DNA of 64,000 nt from Edaphocola aurantiacus (GTDB lineage: Bacteria; Bacteroidota; Bacteroidia; Chitinophagales; Chitinophagaceae), in assembly GCF_019797745.1 (NCBI RefSeq), contig NZ_VOSI01000005.1, forward strand, positions 62,001 through 126,000, in the 5' to 3' direction. A model generated the notes under the pieces. The model ran no database searches. It saw nothing but the letters and a program-made list of their open reading frames with translations, and was not told where the DNA came from. Positions 9,584 through 18,209 of this stretch are shown one piece after another. Positions within the stretch are counted from its first letter, which is position 1, and each line of letters begins with the position of its first letter. The translations under genes were made by a program, and so were the position numbers.

Positions 9584-9621
9584 AACATTGCGGTTGTGGA
9601 ATAGTGCAATGTTATGAAGCC
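9576..9621 (-). promoter_or_regulatory. 16-bp inverted repeat overlapping the regulator start codon
   Basis: Arms 9576-9591 and 9606-9621 are perfectly complementary with a 14-nt spacer. The proximal arm contains the ATG (9581-9583) and second codon of the TPR-HTH regulator. In the mRNA this would hide the start codon in a stem; at DNA level it is an operator-like dyad. A further AACATTG half-site follows at about 9622-9628 (minus orientation). Confidence 0.65.
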
Positions 9622-9655
9622 AATGTTACCGGTACGTTACGGGATTGTAAAGGGC

Positions 9656-10018
9656 TCAGGCCTCACACTCCTGCTTACGGAAAGCAATGATTGCTTTAAT
9701 AAAATCGAGGGGTAATGGTTTGTTTAATGGGAACTGTATCACCGACTTGCTCACTTTCATGCCCTCCAGCTCTTTGCTGAAGTGTTGCAGGAAGGCTGCT
9801 GACCAGGGAGAGGACAGGGTAAGGTGCTGTGCAAAGGCTGCATAATAGATCAGGAATTGCTTGCCCAGTTTAAATGCCGGGATCTGGTAACTGATCACCT
9901 CAGTTGCTTCGGGAGCCTGTTTCTTGATAATATCCCGGATGGTCTGCAACCGGATCTGCATTTCTGCAGGAAATACATCCTGATATTCATCGATACTCTG
10001 ATAATCGGTCTTTGCCAT
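9656..10018 (-). CDS. DUF1801 / YdhG-like protein
   Basis: The protein is 120 residues, cytosolic, without a leader. The pattern IDEYQDVFPAEMQIRLQTIR near the N-terminus, then EATEVISYQIPAFK, KQFLIYYAAFAQHLTLSP-like, and a C-terminal IQFPLNKPLPLDFIKAII match the DUF1801 family (COG5646, frataxin-like fold; B. subtilis YdhG is described as an iron chaperone). Length is typical. It stands alone between the regulator and the antiporter on the same strand, 58 bp from the latter. An actual role in iron delivery is not shown by the sequence. Confidence 0.85.
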   Translation of the reverse strand: MAKTDYQSIDEYQDVFPAEMQIRLQTIRDIIKKQAPEATEVISYQIPAFKLGKQFLIYYAAFAQHLTLSSPWSAAFLQHFSKELEGMKVSKSVIQFPLNKPLPLDFIKAIIAFRKQECEA

Positions 10019-10076
10019 TGATAATTGTTTCTATCAAATTTCAGCCATTTTTGCCAAACCAGTTTGTAAAAGTGCG

Positions 10077-11345
10077 TTAATCCTTAGGCTCTTGTGTCGA
10101 GGCTGCTTTCCGGTGCATCTTCTTTACAATCCAGGGTAGACTTAGTCCCTGACCCAGCAGGGAGAAGAGTACAACGGCTATGGTAATGAATATGATCTCG
10201 CTGCGCATAGGGAACGGTTGTCCGTTATCCAGCGTAACGGGCAGACCCAGTGCAATGGCCAGCGATACAATCCCGCGCATACCTGCCCAGCTGATGATGA
10301 CACTGGTAGGCCGGTCAAACAGTGCTTCTTCGCTCAGGCGCCGCTTACCCTCAAAGGCTTTGGTTAATGAAACCTGCTGCCATAATACCCTTGCGAAGCG
10401 TACTGCAAATGCAATGATGGTAATGATGGCTGCATATAAAATGCTCCACCAGACCTGTTCTGTAGCCATCTGCTTCATCACGATCGGGAACTGTAAGCCG
10501 ATCAGGATAAAAATCAATCCATTGAGCAGGAATATATTCGTGTCCCAGAAGTTGGCAGACTGACGTCGCAGCTTTTCTGGAAATTTGCCTTTACTCAGAC
10601 GGGATATGCCGAGCCCCAGCGCGACTACAGCTATCACTCCCGATACCTCAAAATGCTCGGCAACAAGATAGGTGACAAAGGGCATGAGCAAGGTAAGGCT
10701 GATGATGACCAGATCATTCGTCCGGAAATACCGCAACACCAGGGCCAGTAATTTACCCATAATAATGCCTACAGCCAGGCCTCCGCCAAAGACCAGGAAG
10801 AAGTTGAGCAGTCCTTTCCACCATACAAAAGCCACACCCGTTACCGCCGCCACCGCAAAGCGGTATGCTACCAGGGAAGATGCATCATTGACCAGGCTTT
10901 CTCCCTCCAATATCGTGCTGGTTTTATGAGACAGGCCCAGGCCTTTGGTAATGCCCATAGCGGCTACTGCGTCCGTTGCCGAGAGAATGGCCCCCAGTAC
11001 AAATGATAAGGGCCAGCTCATACCCGGTATCAGGTAATGTGCGGCTACCGCAATGGCTGCGGTGGTCATAAATACCAGGCCTATGGCCAGTGTACTTATG
11101 GTATTGATATGGGTACGAAACTCTTTGAAAGAAATATTGAATGCAGCATCATACAACAGTGGAGGCAGGAACAGGAGCATAATGATCTCCGGGTCCAAAG
11201 CCACCTCGGGCATAGTAGGTATAAAACCAATACCGATACCCAAGAGGATGAGCAGGATAGGGGCGGGCACTTTTATTTTATCGGCCATGCCAGAGGCGGC
11301 AATCATGATGGCCATGATAACGAGTATGCTGGTATAGTTCTCCAA
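10077..11345 (-). CDS. Na+/H+ antiporter, CPA1 (NhaP-like) family
   Basis: The protein has 422 residues with about 12 hydrophobic segments. Diagnostic motifs are FLPPLLYDAAFNI in the third/fourth helices, GAILSATDAVAAMGI with the ion-binding TD pair, and EGESLVNDASSLVAYRFAV. A later basic patch and W-A-G-M-R-G segment (SWAGMRGIVSLAIALGLP) is also characteristic. These transporters exchange cytoplasmic Na+ (or K+) for protons in the inner membrane. It ends in a short hydrophilic tail, so the long cytoplasmic regulatory domain of some family members is absent. The gene is divergent from the unknown gene at 11482. Confidence 0.92.
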   Translation of the reverse strand: MENYTSILVIMAIMIAASGMADKIKVPAPILLILLGIGIGFIPTMPEVALDPEIIMLLFLPPLLYDAAFNISFKEFRTHINTISTLAIGLVFMTTAAIAVAAHYLIPGMSWPLSFVLGAILSATDAVAAMGITKGLGLSHKTSTILEGESLVNDASSLVAYRFAVAAVTGVAFVWWKGLLNFFLVFGGGLAVGIIMGKLLALVLRYFRTNDLVIISLTLLMPFVTYLVAEHFEVSGVIAVVALGLGISRLSKGKFPEKLRRQSANFWDTNIFLLNGLIFILIGLQFPIVMKQMATEQVWWSILYAAIITIIAFAVRFARVLWQQVSLTKAFEGKRRLSEEALFDRPTSVIISWAGMRGIVSLAIALGLPVTLDNGQPFPMRSEIIFITIAVVLFSLLGQGLSLPWIVKKMHRKAASTQEPKD

Positions 11346-11481
11346 GGGATAATCAGAATTTGGAGGAAAAATACAATCTTTTCAGTAAACGGGCGTTACC
11401 TCTGGAGGAACAAATCGGGTAATTCATTTGGTGGCATTCCGGAAATTGTATAGTATTACTGTTCAGAGAATTTGTATTGCT

Positions 11482-12519
11482 ATGACCCCATTATATATAC
11501 TGACCGGTGGTTTCCTGGTGCTGGTTGCGGCTTTATACTTTATCTTCCGCAGGATTCGTTCTGTGGCCAATTACCGTTACCAGGATTATGGTCCGGTTAC
11601 CGATCCTATGCCTGGCGCACCGACCGATGAGGAAGCAGCTGATTATACCAATAAATACTGTACCCGACTGGAAGATTTTGTGATTGATGAATCTGTCAAT
11701 GACTATGATTTACAGAAGCTTGCTGTACTTAACGGGATTAAACTACAGATTTCGCGCGCCTGGTATCCGTTGGTGCTGGACCTGATCCGTGAGCTGGATC
11801 AGCTGGGTTGGGACCGTAAGGTTAGCTGTATCAAAGAGAAGTATGCTTCACTGCGCTTTTATACTGATTATACCTATAATGAGGTCATTAATAAATATAC
11901 AGAGCGCTCAGAGAAGGTTTGTGAGACCTGCGGGGAGAAGGGAATGGTCCGCTATCATGGATGGGAGTATGTGGCTTGTCGCAAGCATTATCTGCAGGCA
12001 AGGGGGCTGGTTACGGTGCTGCCGGAAGGTTTTAATTACAATGGCAGAACATTCTCCTGGAGCCAGGTTGTGGCCATGAACTTTGACGATAAGAATCATA
12101 TAGGAATATACCGCCACCTGGAAATACACCTGGACAAAAAACAATTCCCGAAACTGCAGCCACCGGATCTGGGTGTAAGGATATACAATAGTGTCGTCGG
12201 TTATGGTGCCCTGCTGCATCACCTGCCGCTCCATATGCCCGGTCTGGACTATGACTGGATTGACCGGTTTCGCACGGTGTCTTATTGTGATATATGTGGT
12301 TATGAGGCAGTATACAGAGATAGTTGTGAGTGCTGTGAGAATGATACCCGGTACTTGCTCGATCCCGATCAGAACCATAGACACAGGGCTGTATTATATG
12401 GTCAGCTCGAATGGCTTACCGATGAAGGAGCATATTATGAAACGCTGGAGCCACACTACCGCAAAAATCCTGATCATAAAATCATTTATACACAACAGGA
12501 TATAGATGATTGGGAATAA
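11482..12519 (+). CDS. Unknown membrane-anchored protein with two Cys-rich zinc-finger-like motifs
   Basis: I do not recognise this family. The ATG at 11482 is preferred over 11428 because it starts directly at the membrane helix (MTPLYILTGGFLVLVAALYF). Of 345 residues, the N-terminal helix is followed by a cytosolic-looking body rich in Tyr and charged residues. A first motif CETCG...ACRKHY is near residue 150, and a second, CDICG...CECC, is near residue 270. Both are spaced like treble-clef zinc sites. There is no signal cleavage site and no enzyme motif I can name. Neighbours (antiporter, glycosyltransferase) give no functional hint. Confidence 0.8.
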   Translation: MTPLYILTGGFLVLVAALYFIFRRIRSVANYRYQDYGPVTDPMPGAPTDEEAADYTNKYCTRLEDFVIDESVNDYDLQKLAVLNGIKLQISRAWYPLVLDLIRELDQLGWDRKVSCIKEKYASLRFYTDYTYNEVINKYTERSEKVCETCGEKGMVRYHGWEYVACRKHYLQARGLVTVLPEGFNYNGRTFSWSQVVAMNFDDKNHIGIYRHLEIHLDKKQFPKLQPPDLGVRIYNSVVGYGALLHHLPLHMPGLDYDWIDRFRTVSYCDICGYEAVYRDSCECCENDTRYLLDPDQNHRHRAVLYGQLEWLTDEGAYYETLEPHYRKNPDHKIIYTQQDIDDWE

Positions 12520-12600
12520 TGTATCTCTGTGAAAGCTTTCGATTTACGTATCCGCATATTATCTTAGTCCCGAATATCGTAAAACATAAGCCTTATTACT

Positions 12601-14145
12601 TTGGATATCAACTATATCTCAGACACACTGACTACTAAAAAGAAGGAATTGTTATTTATACTGTTGCTGCTGGTCTTTTTTGCGGTGCAGTTCAGGTCAC
12701 TTCTGTTCGAATTACCCTATGGTATCCACGAATGGGCACAGTCTGATCGTCTTGCTTTAGCTTACGGTTATTATGAGAACGGGATGGATTTTTTCAAACC
12801 CAGCACGCTGTCACAATTTTCGAAAGGAGGTATTACAGGTGTCGAATTTCCTATACAGGCCTATATAACAGCACTTATTGCTAAGCTTTTGGGCAAAGCT
12901 TATATCAGTATTATTTTTCGATTATTAGATACATGCATCATAGGGCTATGCCTCTTTTTTATGTATCGTATTGCAGCAACATTTACCCGGCATTTTCTGC
13001 TGGCGATATTACCTCCCCTGGTACTGCTGTTGTCTCCCTGCTTTCTGAATTACACCTGTAACTATATGCCCGATACCGTTTCGGTAAGTATACTGTTAGT
13101 AGGTATGGGTTTGTACCTGCAGTGCTGGTTGCAGCAAAAGCCATTGAAACGGCATGCTGCATTACTTTTATGTACACTGGCTACACTGATCAAAACTTCG
13201 TCCGGTATATATCTTATCGGTTTTGTAGCTTATGATCTGTATCGTTTATACCGCAATAAAGAACTAAAAAAGTATGTAGGGTATTTAGTTTCCGTCCTAT
13301 TGTCTATAGCGGTGCTTATTGCATGTTACTTATACAATGCTTATTTGAATAAGACTTATGACAGTAGTCTTTTCCTGATGACAATTCGCCCAATAAGTCT
13401 CCGGGATGCCGGGGCCTTCCTGTTAAAGCGTTTTCCCAACACATGGCTGAAAGAGTATTTTATCATTCCTGCATATATTTTGATTGTTGGCATACTGGTA
13501 TATAATTACCGCTATCGTAAACAATATTCCTTGCCACGATATTTCTTTTCTTTAAACCAGGTATTGTTAGCCGGAATATTGTTGATGTCTATTCTGATGG
13601 GTAGCCAGTTTCTCGATCATGATTATTACATCATCCCGATCTTTATGCCGTTTATTGTATTACAGGCATACAGGCTTGTTATTGTTTCAGGACAATGGAT
13701 GATCACAAGACAGCAACAGGGGGGGATAATAGTTGCAGTTGTAATACTACTTACCTGGAGCTATATCAGTACACAACAGCGCTTGTCCTGGCAGTATAAA
13801 AGGTTCTCAGATGATTACCATGCAGGATGGATGAAGCAAGGTGCTATTAATTTGAAAAAAGCAGCAGTGCCTGCCGGTGAGCAGATTATTGCACTGAATG
13901 AAAACGCTCCTAATCTTGCAATGGTTTATTTCGGTCGTAAAGGATATGTGCTGAAAAATGATCGTTGGTATGGCGATTTTGGGACAGCCAGTAGCTTTTT
14001 CAGGGATCGGTCAGTACAATATGGTGTCTGTGAGCTGAAGGAACTGGTTAAACTATTGAAGCAAGACGGATCCTTTTACACATATTTTACCCCATTATGG
14101 CAGGATGGGGACATGATCATTTTTAAAACTAAAGAGATCAAATAA
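12601..14145 (+). CDS. GT39-like (PMT/ArnT-type) membrane glycosyltransferase, TTG start
   Basis: The protein has 514 residues and starts with TTG at 12601. An in-frame stop lies at 12580-12582, no ATG or GTG lies between, and the next ATG would remove the first conserved loop. After the first helix (about residues 15-33) comes GIHEWAQSDRLALAYGYYENG, where the acidic/His residues match the first periplasmic loop of dolichyl-phosphate-mannose-type transferases. About ten further helices and a C-terminal soluble domain follow. Such enzymes transfer sugars from a polyprenyl carrier in the inner membrane. Acceptor and sugar are unknown. It is convergent with a serine hydrolase and shares a terminator with it. 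Confidence 0.82.
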   Translation: MDINYISDTLTTKKKELLFILLLLVFFAVQFRSLLFELPYGIHEWAQSDRLALAYGYYENGMDFFKPSTLSQFSKGGITGVEFPIQAYITALIAKLLGKAYISIIFRLLDTCIIGLCLFFMYRIAATFTRHFLLAILPPLVLLLSPCFLNYTCNYMPDTVSVSILLVGMGLYLQCWLQQKPLKRHAALLLCTLATLIKTSSGIYLIGFVAYDLYRLYRNKELKKYVGYLVSVLLSIAVLIACYLYNAYLNKTYDSSLFLMTIRPISLRDAGAFLLKRFPNTWLKEYFIIPAYILIVGILVYNYRYRKQYSLPRYFFSLNQVLLAGILLMSILMGSQFLDHDYYIIPIFMPFIVLQAYRLVIVSGQWMITRQQQGGIIVAVVILLTWSYISTQQRLSWQYKRFSDDYHAGWMKQGAINLKKAAVPAGEQIIALNENAPNLAMVYFGRKGYVLKNDRWYGDFGTASSFFRDRSVQYGVCELKELVKLLKQDGSFYTYFTPLWQDGDMIIFKTKEIK

Positions 14146-14156
14146 GGCAGGATCAA

Positions 14157-14186
14157 AAAGGAGTAGATAAACTTATCTACTCCTTT
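14157..14186. terminator. Bidirectional intrinsic terminator, 13-bp stem
   Basis: Arms 14157-14169 and 14174-14186 pair perfectly around a 4-nt loop. The right arm includes part of the stop codon of the minus-strand hydrolase gene. A-rich on the left and T-rich on the right. Confidence 0.75.
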
Positions 14187-15489
14187 ACTTTTTCAGGGTG
14201 ATATTGATCCCGTTTTGGGTAAAAAGAAGTTCATTTTCTTTGATTGCAATAGTAATGCCCAGTTTAGGTACCTTAAAAGTATTGGTAGCAACTGGCGTAA
14301 GCGGATAAGCCAGCTCTTCCGCTACATCTTCACACAATAGACCATGTTCCTGATCGATGTATAGCTTTAATTGCAGCTGTACAGAATCATTGGTATACAA
14401 TCCGGTATACTGCCCGAGTTGTGTGTCCTGTACAAAGTAGGGTAATGCAGTGCTATCGCTGAACAGCGCCTGGTATGCATCAATATAGAATTGATTGTGC
14501 GGGTATCTTTGCCCGTTGAGGACCATGGCAATACCAATCTTACTTGTGGTATCATACATCACCAGCGAATGGGTGCCTTTGGTATCTCCGGCATGACCAT
14601 AAAGCATCTGTTTATACACCGGAATACTCATCAGGTTGCGGCCAAAATCTTCTTTTGCAGTCGGAAACATCTGTTGCAGACTTTCTGGCTGCAGTACTTT
14701 ACCTGAAAAGAGCAGGTGAAAGAATGTATTCAGTTGTGCAGGAGTGGTCGATATATCTCCTACACCCATAATATTGCGGTATTGATAATCTGGCATCCTG
14801 GTCCAGGTAGACCTGCTGTAATCATACTGGTAAGAAGGGAAAACATTTTCCGGGTCCATATCGGCAGTAGCAAAATCGATTAAGTGATAGGGTTTACTTA
14901 ATTTCTTAGACACTATCTGCCCATATGATGCACCGTATTCCTGTTCAATAATATATTTCAGCAGGTAATAAGCCGAGTTGGAATATGCTACGGCTGTGCC
15001 GGGTTCAAATACGACACCCTGGCGTATAATTTCTGCAATAATTTCGTCGTGCTTTGCTGTACTGTCTATCAGCCAGTTGGTACAGTCTGGTTTATGGTCA
15101 TAATCACGGTTGATACCGCTGGAGTGCTCCAGCAGGTGTCTGATCGTAATCTTGTCTGCATTATCCATTTGCGGCATATACTTGTCCAGGCGGGTATCCA
15201 GGGTCAATTGACCCGCTTCAATCAGCTTCCAGATCAGTACAGCAGTATATACTTTGGTAATAGAACCTATCTGGTACTGCGTATGCTTGTTCCATTTGCT
15301 ATGAGGCAGAGCTGACTGTCCGAAACGGCGCTGGTATAACTGCTTGCCATCTTTAAATACAGATATTGCCCCTACGCCCTGGTTAAAAGACTCGATATGA
15401 TCAATATAACGGTCCAGCTTATGGAGCTTTTGTGCAGATGCGGTAAAGCTGCAGAGGACCAGACTTAGGGGGACAATATATGTTTTCAT
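14185..15489 (-). CDS. Serine hydrolase, beta-lactamase/class C-like, secreted
   Basis: Start at 15489 gives the leader MKTYIVPLSLVLCSFTASAQ; the open frame to 15531 adds a non-hydrophobic stretch. The 434-residue protein carries SITK (Ser76, Lys79), the YSN motif in VAYSNSAYYLL, and HAGDTKG in place of KTG, the three active-site boxes of the class C beta-lactamase / D-alanyl-D-alanine peptidase / esterase superfamily. A C-terminal all-beta domain follows. The substrate could be a peptide, ester or lactam and cannot be decided from sequence. The upstream lipoprotein gene (15534-16052) is on the same strand with a 44-bp gap, so they are probably co-transcribed. Confidence 0.88.
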   Translation of the reverse strand: MKTYIVPLSLVLCSFTASAQKLHKLDRYIDHIESFNQGVGAISVFKDGKQLYQRRFGQSALPHSKWNKHTQYQIGSITKVYTAVLIWKLIEAGQLTLDTRLDKYMPQMDNADKITIRHLLEHSSGINRDYDHKPDCTNWLIDSTAKHDEIIAEIIRQGVVFEPGTAVAYSNSAYYLLKYIIEQEYGASYGQIVSKKLSKPYHLIDFATADMDPENVFPSYQYDYSRSTWTRMPDYQYRNIMGVGDISTTPAQLNTFFHLLFSGKVLQPESLQQMFPTAKEDFGRNLMSIPVYKQMLYGHAGDTKGTHSLVMYDTTSKIGIAMVLNGQRYPHNQFYIDAYQALFSDSTALPYFVQDTQLGQYTGLYTNDSVQLQLKLYIDQEHGLLCEDVAEELAYPLTPVATNTFKVPKLGITIAIKENELLFTQNGINITLKK

Positions 15490-15533
15490 CTCTATAAGCT
15501 CCTCCCGGCGATCCGGGTAAGCGGCAAACAATT

Positions 15534-16052
15534 TTAATTCTGTTGTATACTTTCTGTATTAATTTTAATACCAGCTTTTTTTAGAAATGCTATCTGCAGT
15601 TCCTGGCATTTATCTTCCAATGCATGTAATGCATCTCTCCTGGTTTCCAATTGCAACCGTATTACCTTGCGGGCACTTGTGTCCTGCTCTTCTACATATT
15701 TGACCAGCAGTGGGGTATACTCATCCGCGATCTTTGACATATAGGTCAGTACATTGGTATGGAAAGCATCGGCCTCATGGCTATGCTCCAGTGTGCTGGC
15801 TTCATTTTTAGTTTCATTGGTATATTCCGCAAGATTCTTGGCATCCCTCAAATCCATTTCGTGGGAGATGATGTCATTTTTTTCTGAATCAAAACCACCC
15901 TTGGCCAATTTGTGATGCTTGTCATCCAGGCGCTCTTTGCAGGAATAAAAGTTACTGGTCATTTTCTCATTATAGGCAAAATCCCGGTTATTATTGCAGG
16001 AAGAAGCCATGCATAGGTCCAGTAAAAGGAGGAGGAGCAGTTGCTTTTTCAT
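15534..16052 (-). CDS. Small lipoprotein of unknown function
   Basis: From the ATG at 16052 the protein is 172 residues, beginning with a lysine-rich, poly-Leu leader and Cys19 in MASSCNNN, a probable lipoprotein site. The mature part is helical and rich in Glu, Lys and His (LAEYTNETKNEASTLEHSHEADAFHTN), with no family recognised. The frame extends upstream to 16112 but without a leader. It precedes the serine hydrolase, and its promoter region faces the TetR gene. A TATATTTG -7-like box is present on the minus strand at 16094-16101. Confidence 0.75.
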   Translation of the reverse strand: MKKQLLLLLLLDLCMASSCNNNRDFAYNEKMTSNFYSCKERLDDKHHKLAKGGFDSEKNDIISHEMDLRDAKNLAEYTNETKNEASTLEHSHEADAFHTNVLTYMSKIADEYTPLLVKYVEEQDTSARKVIRLQLETRRDALHALEDKCQELQIAFLKKAGIKINTESIQQN

Positions 16053-16162
16053 CTTTTCCTGTTTAAAGGTTGCAGATTTTAGAAAATATTGTGCAAATAT
16101 AGTAAAACTCACTAAAAGGTGATCTTAAAATAGGTTATTTTTGTACATAATAATAATCAACC
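16053..16162. promoter_or_regulatory. Divergent promoter region between lipoprotein and TetR genes
   Basis: Two -7 boxes of the Bacteroidota type face away from each other: TATATTTG on the minus strand (16094-16101) and TATTTTTG on the plus strand (16136-16143). Neither has a well-spaced TTG. The interval between them includes the imperfect dyad AGTaaaactcACT at about 16101-16113, a plausible but unproven TetR site. Confidence 0.45.
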
Positions 16163-16798
16163 ATGGAAAAAGACATCAAAAAGCCGGTTGTCCGTAATAA
16201 GGAGAAAAGCAAACAGAGACTGCTTGCTGCTGTAGGGAAGATACTGAAGGCGAAAGGATTTGCGGCCCTGAAAGTAAATGATATTGCCGCTGTAGCGGGT
16301 CTGGATAAAAAACTGATCTATAATTATTTCGGAGGCACCGACGGACTTATAGATGAGTATATCCGCTCTCTTGATTTCTGGAGCAATGTATCGGAAGATG
16401 ATGGTCCCGGCGATCTGAGCGATGGCGGACAAGCCTTTACCCGGAACATGATCCAGGGCCAGTACGATTATGTGGCGCAGAATAAAGAACTGCAAAAGAT
16501 ATTGCTCTGGGGCATTACGGAGCAGCGCAAATCGCTGAAAAAGATTGCCGATGAGCGGGAAGCAAACGGAGAAGTGCTGATGGCCAATATCACCGATCCC
16601 TTTTTCGGCGAACAGTCAGAAGAGTTCCGTGCAGCTATGGCTATACTCATTTCCGGAGCATACTATCTGAATATGTATACAACCAATGCCAAAACATTTT
16701 GCGGCATAGATCTTACCCAGCCCAAAGGACGGGATCAGATCAAAAATGCATTGGGTACGTTGGTAGACCTGGTATATGAGCGCAAGCGTAAAGGCTAA
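16163..16798 (+). CDS. TetR family transcriptional regulator
   Basis: The protein has 211 residues. The N-terminal HTH is clear (about residues 16-62): SKQRLLAAVGKILKAKGFAALKVNDIAAVAGLDKKLIYNYFGG, with the recognition helix ending in the usual YNYF. The remaining helical part is a ligand-binding domain without an identifiable ligand. Family members are usually repressors released by a small molecule and often control a divergent gene. Here that gene is the lipoprotein/serine-hydrolase pair 110 bp away. It abuts the convergent topoisomerase gene with 3 bp between stop codons and no terminator visible. Confidence 0.9.
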   Translation: MEKDIKKPVVRNKEKSKQRLLAAVGKILKAKGFAALKVNDIAAVAGLDKKLIYNYFGGTDGLIDEYIRSLDFWSNVSEDDGPGDLSDGGQAFTRNMIQGQYDYVAQNKELQKILLWGITEQRKSLKKIADEREANGEVLMANITDPFFGEQSEEFRAAMAILISGAYYLNMYTTNAKTFCGIDLTQPKGRDQIKNALGTLVDLVYERKRKG

Positions 16799-16801
16799 TG
16801 T

Positions 16802-17860
16802 TTAAACTGTCGGGGTAGTAGTATCCAGTCTTTTTTGCAGCAGACACAAAACCCCGAGCTCTTCTACAGAAAGCTGCTCATTTGTTTGCATCATTTTTTG
16901 CACTGCCCGGTGCACTGTGGCTAGTGTACGTCCTTGCGTATAATGCGTAATCACCCTAGGATCAATATATGAACTACGGGCGATTGCCGGAGTATTGCCC
17001 AGTTTCTCACTCACCGTAACTACGGCATCACGAATATTCTTCTTCAGATTTTTCTGATCTTCAGGTTCTACGGCTCCGATCTCATCCAGGGCCATAGCTG
17101 CAATCACCGTGCCAGCCCAGGTACGGAAATCCTTTGCTGAGAATTCTTCGCCCATCACCTCATGTATATATTCATTCAGGTCATTACTCCTGATATCGTG
17201 TATATTATCTTCATCGTCAATGTATCTGAAGATTTCGTAGCCCGGTAGCTCATCCAGTTCCTGCACAATCTTTGTCAGTCTGGCATCAAACACATGCTTC
17301 TCCTGGTCCTGTCCCGATTTGCCGCGGTAGGTAAATATCATTTCATTACCCCTGATCTCCAGGTGCTTGCTGCGCAGGGTAGTGAGGCCATAGCTCTGGT
17401 TAGCCTTGCGGTAATACTCATTGCCCGGGCGAAAGAATGCCGCCTCCAGCAGGCGTACCATAGTCGCCAGTACCTTCTCCCTGTTCAGCTTACGCTTGCG
17501 CAAATGCTGTCCTGTAACCCGGCGCATATGTTCCAGCTGCGCCGCAAAACGAATGATGCGGTCAAACTTCTGATCGTCCTGTTGCTTACGGAATTTAGGA
17601 TTGTAGATATATTGTTTGCGTCCCTTGACATCATAACCTGTTGCCTGTATCTTAGCTCTTGTTGAACTATTGATGCTCACTTTATCCCATGCCGGAGGTA
17701 TAACCAGCGAGGCAAAAAATGCCTTTAATTCCGGGTCGGTGATATTCATTCCTGTTGCATCAGTATAGCTGAATCCTTTTCCTTTTCTGAAGCGGTGATA
17801 GATCATATACAATAGCTTAAGTGGTTGATACATATTGCCTTCGGATATAAATCTACGCAC
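16802..17860 (-). CDS. DNA topoisomerase IB (poxvirus/bacterial type)
   Basis: The 352-residue protein has the type IB catalytic set: an Arg in TTLRSKH, a Lys in TYRGKSG, a second Arg in DFRTWAGT and the nucleophilic Tyr298 in ARSSYIDP. The N-terminal domain includes IPPAWDKVSINSSTRAKIQA and DVKGRKQYIYNPKF. Such enzymes relax supercoils through a 3'-phosphotyrosyl intermediate. Length fits the bacterial enzymes. Two downstream Met codons (17833, 17806) would also leave the domain intact, so the first 18 residues may not be translated. Confidence 0.93.
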   Translation of the reverse strand: MRRFISEGNMYQPLKLLYMIYHRFRKGKGFSYTDATGMNITDPELKAFFASLVIPPAWDKVSINSSTRAKIQATGYDVKGRKQYIYNPKFRKQQDDQKFDRIIRFAAQLEHMRRVTGQHLRKRKLNREKVLATMVRLLEAAFFRPGNEYYRKANQSYGLTTLRSKHLEIRGNEMIFTYRGKSGQDQEKHVFDARLTKIVQELDELPGYEIFRYIDDEDNIHDIRSNDLNEYIHEVMGEEFSAKDFRTWAGTVIAAMALDEIGAVEPEDQKNLKKNIRDAVVTVSEKLGNTPAIARSSYIDPRVITHYTQGRTLATVHRAVQKMMQTNEQLSVEELGVLCLLQKRLDTTTPTV

Positions 17861-18209
17861 TAATTGTTTAAAAGAAAGTGAAATCTGATACTATCTGTAT
17901 CCTGAGCCTATTATATAGCACTTTAGACATCAATGATCGTTTTGGAAGCCTTATTTTGATACAAGTATATAAGTGAGATATTGGCAGCAGGTGCAGCGCA
18001 AATGACTGAAAATACAGTGCAAAATGAGCTTGTATATTGGGTTGTTTGCATGTCCATCTGAAGCGTAATCCTAAATGAACTGTATTCAGAATCATAGAAG
18101 TGGAAATTAATCTGCTCAATTGTCTATTGATTTTTTGCTCACTCATAAATTTTTGTCAATTTTGTGATCCATTAATTATCATACATACCTAGCCTATATT
18201 AAAATATTT
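17861..18209. other. 349-bp AT-rich spacer, nothing convincing
   Basis: This lies between the divergent topoisomerase and acyltransferase genes. A minus-strand frame of 92 codons (17868-18146) has no leader, no recognisable domain and no codon bias like its neighbours. No TAnnTTTG box with a good TTG was found. Confidence 0.5.

Noticed and set aside
17868-18146. Minus-strand 92-codon frame between topoisomerase and acyltransferase
   Set aside because: No leader, domain or coding-like pattern; AT-rich spacer.
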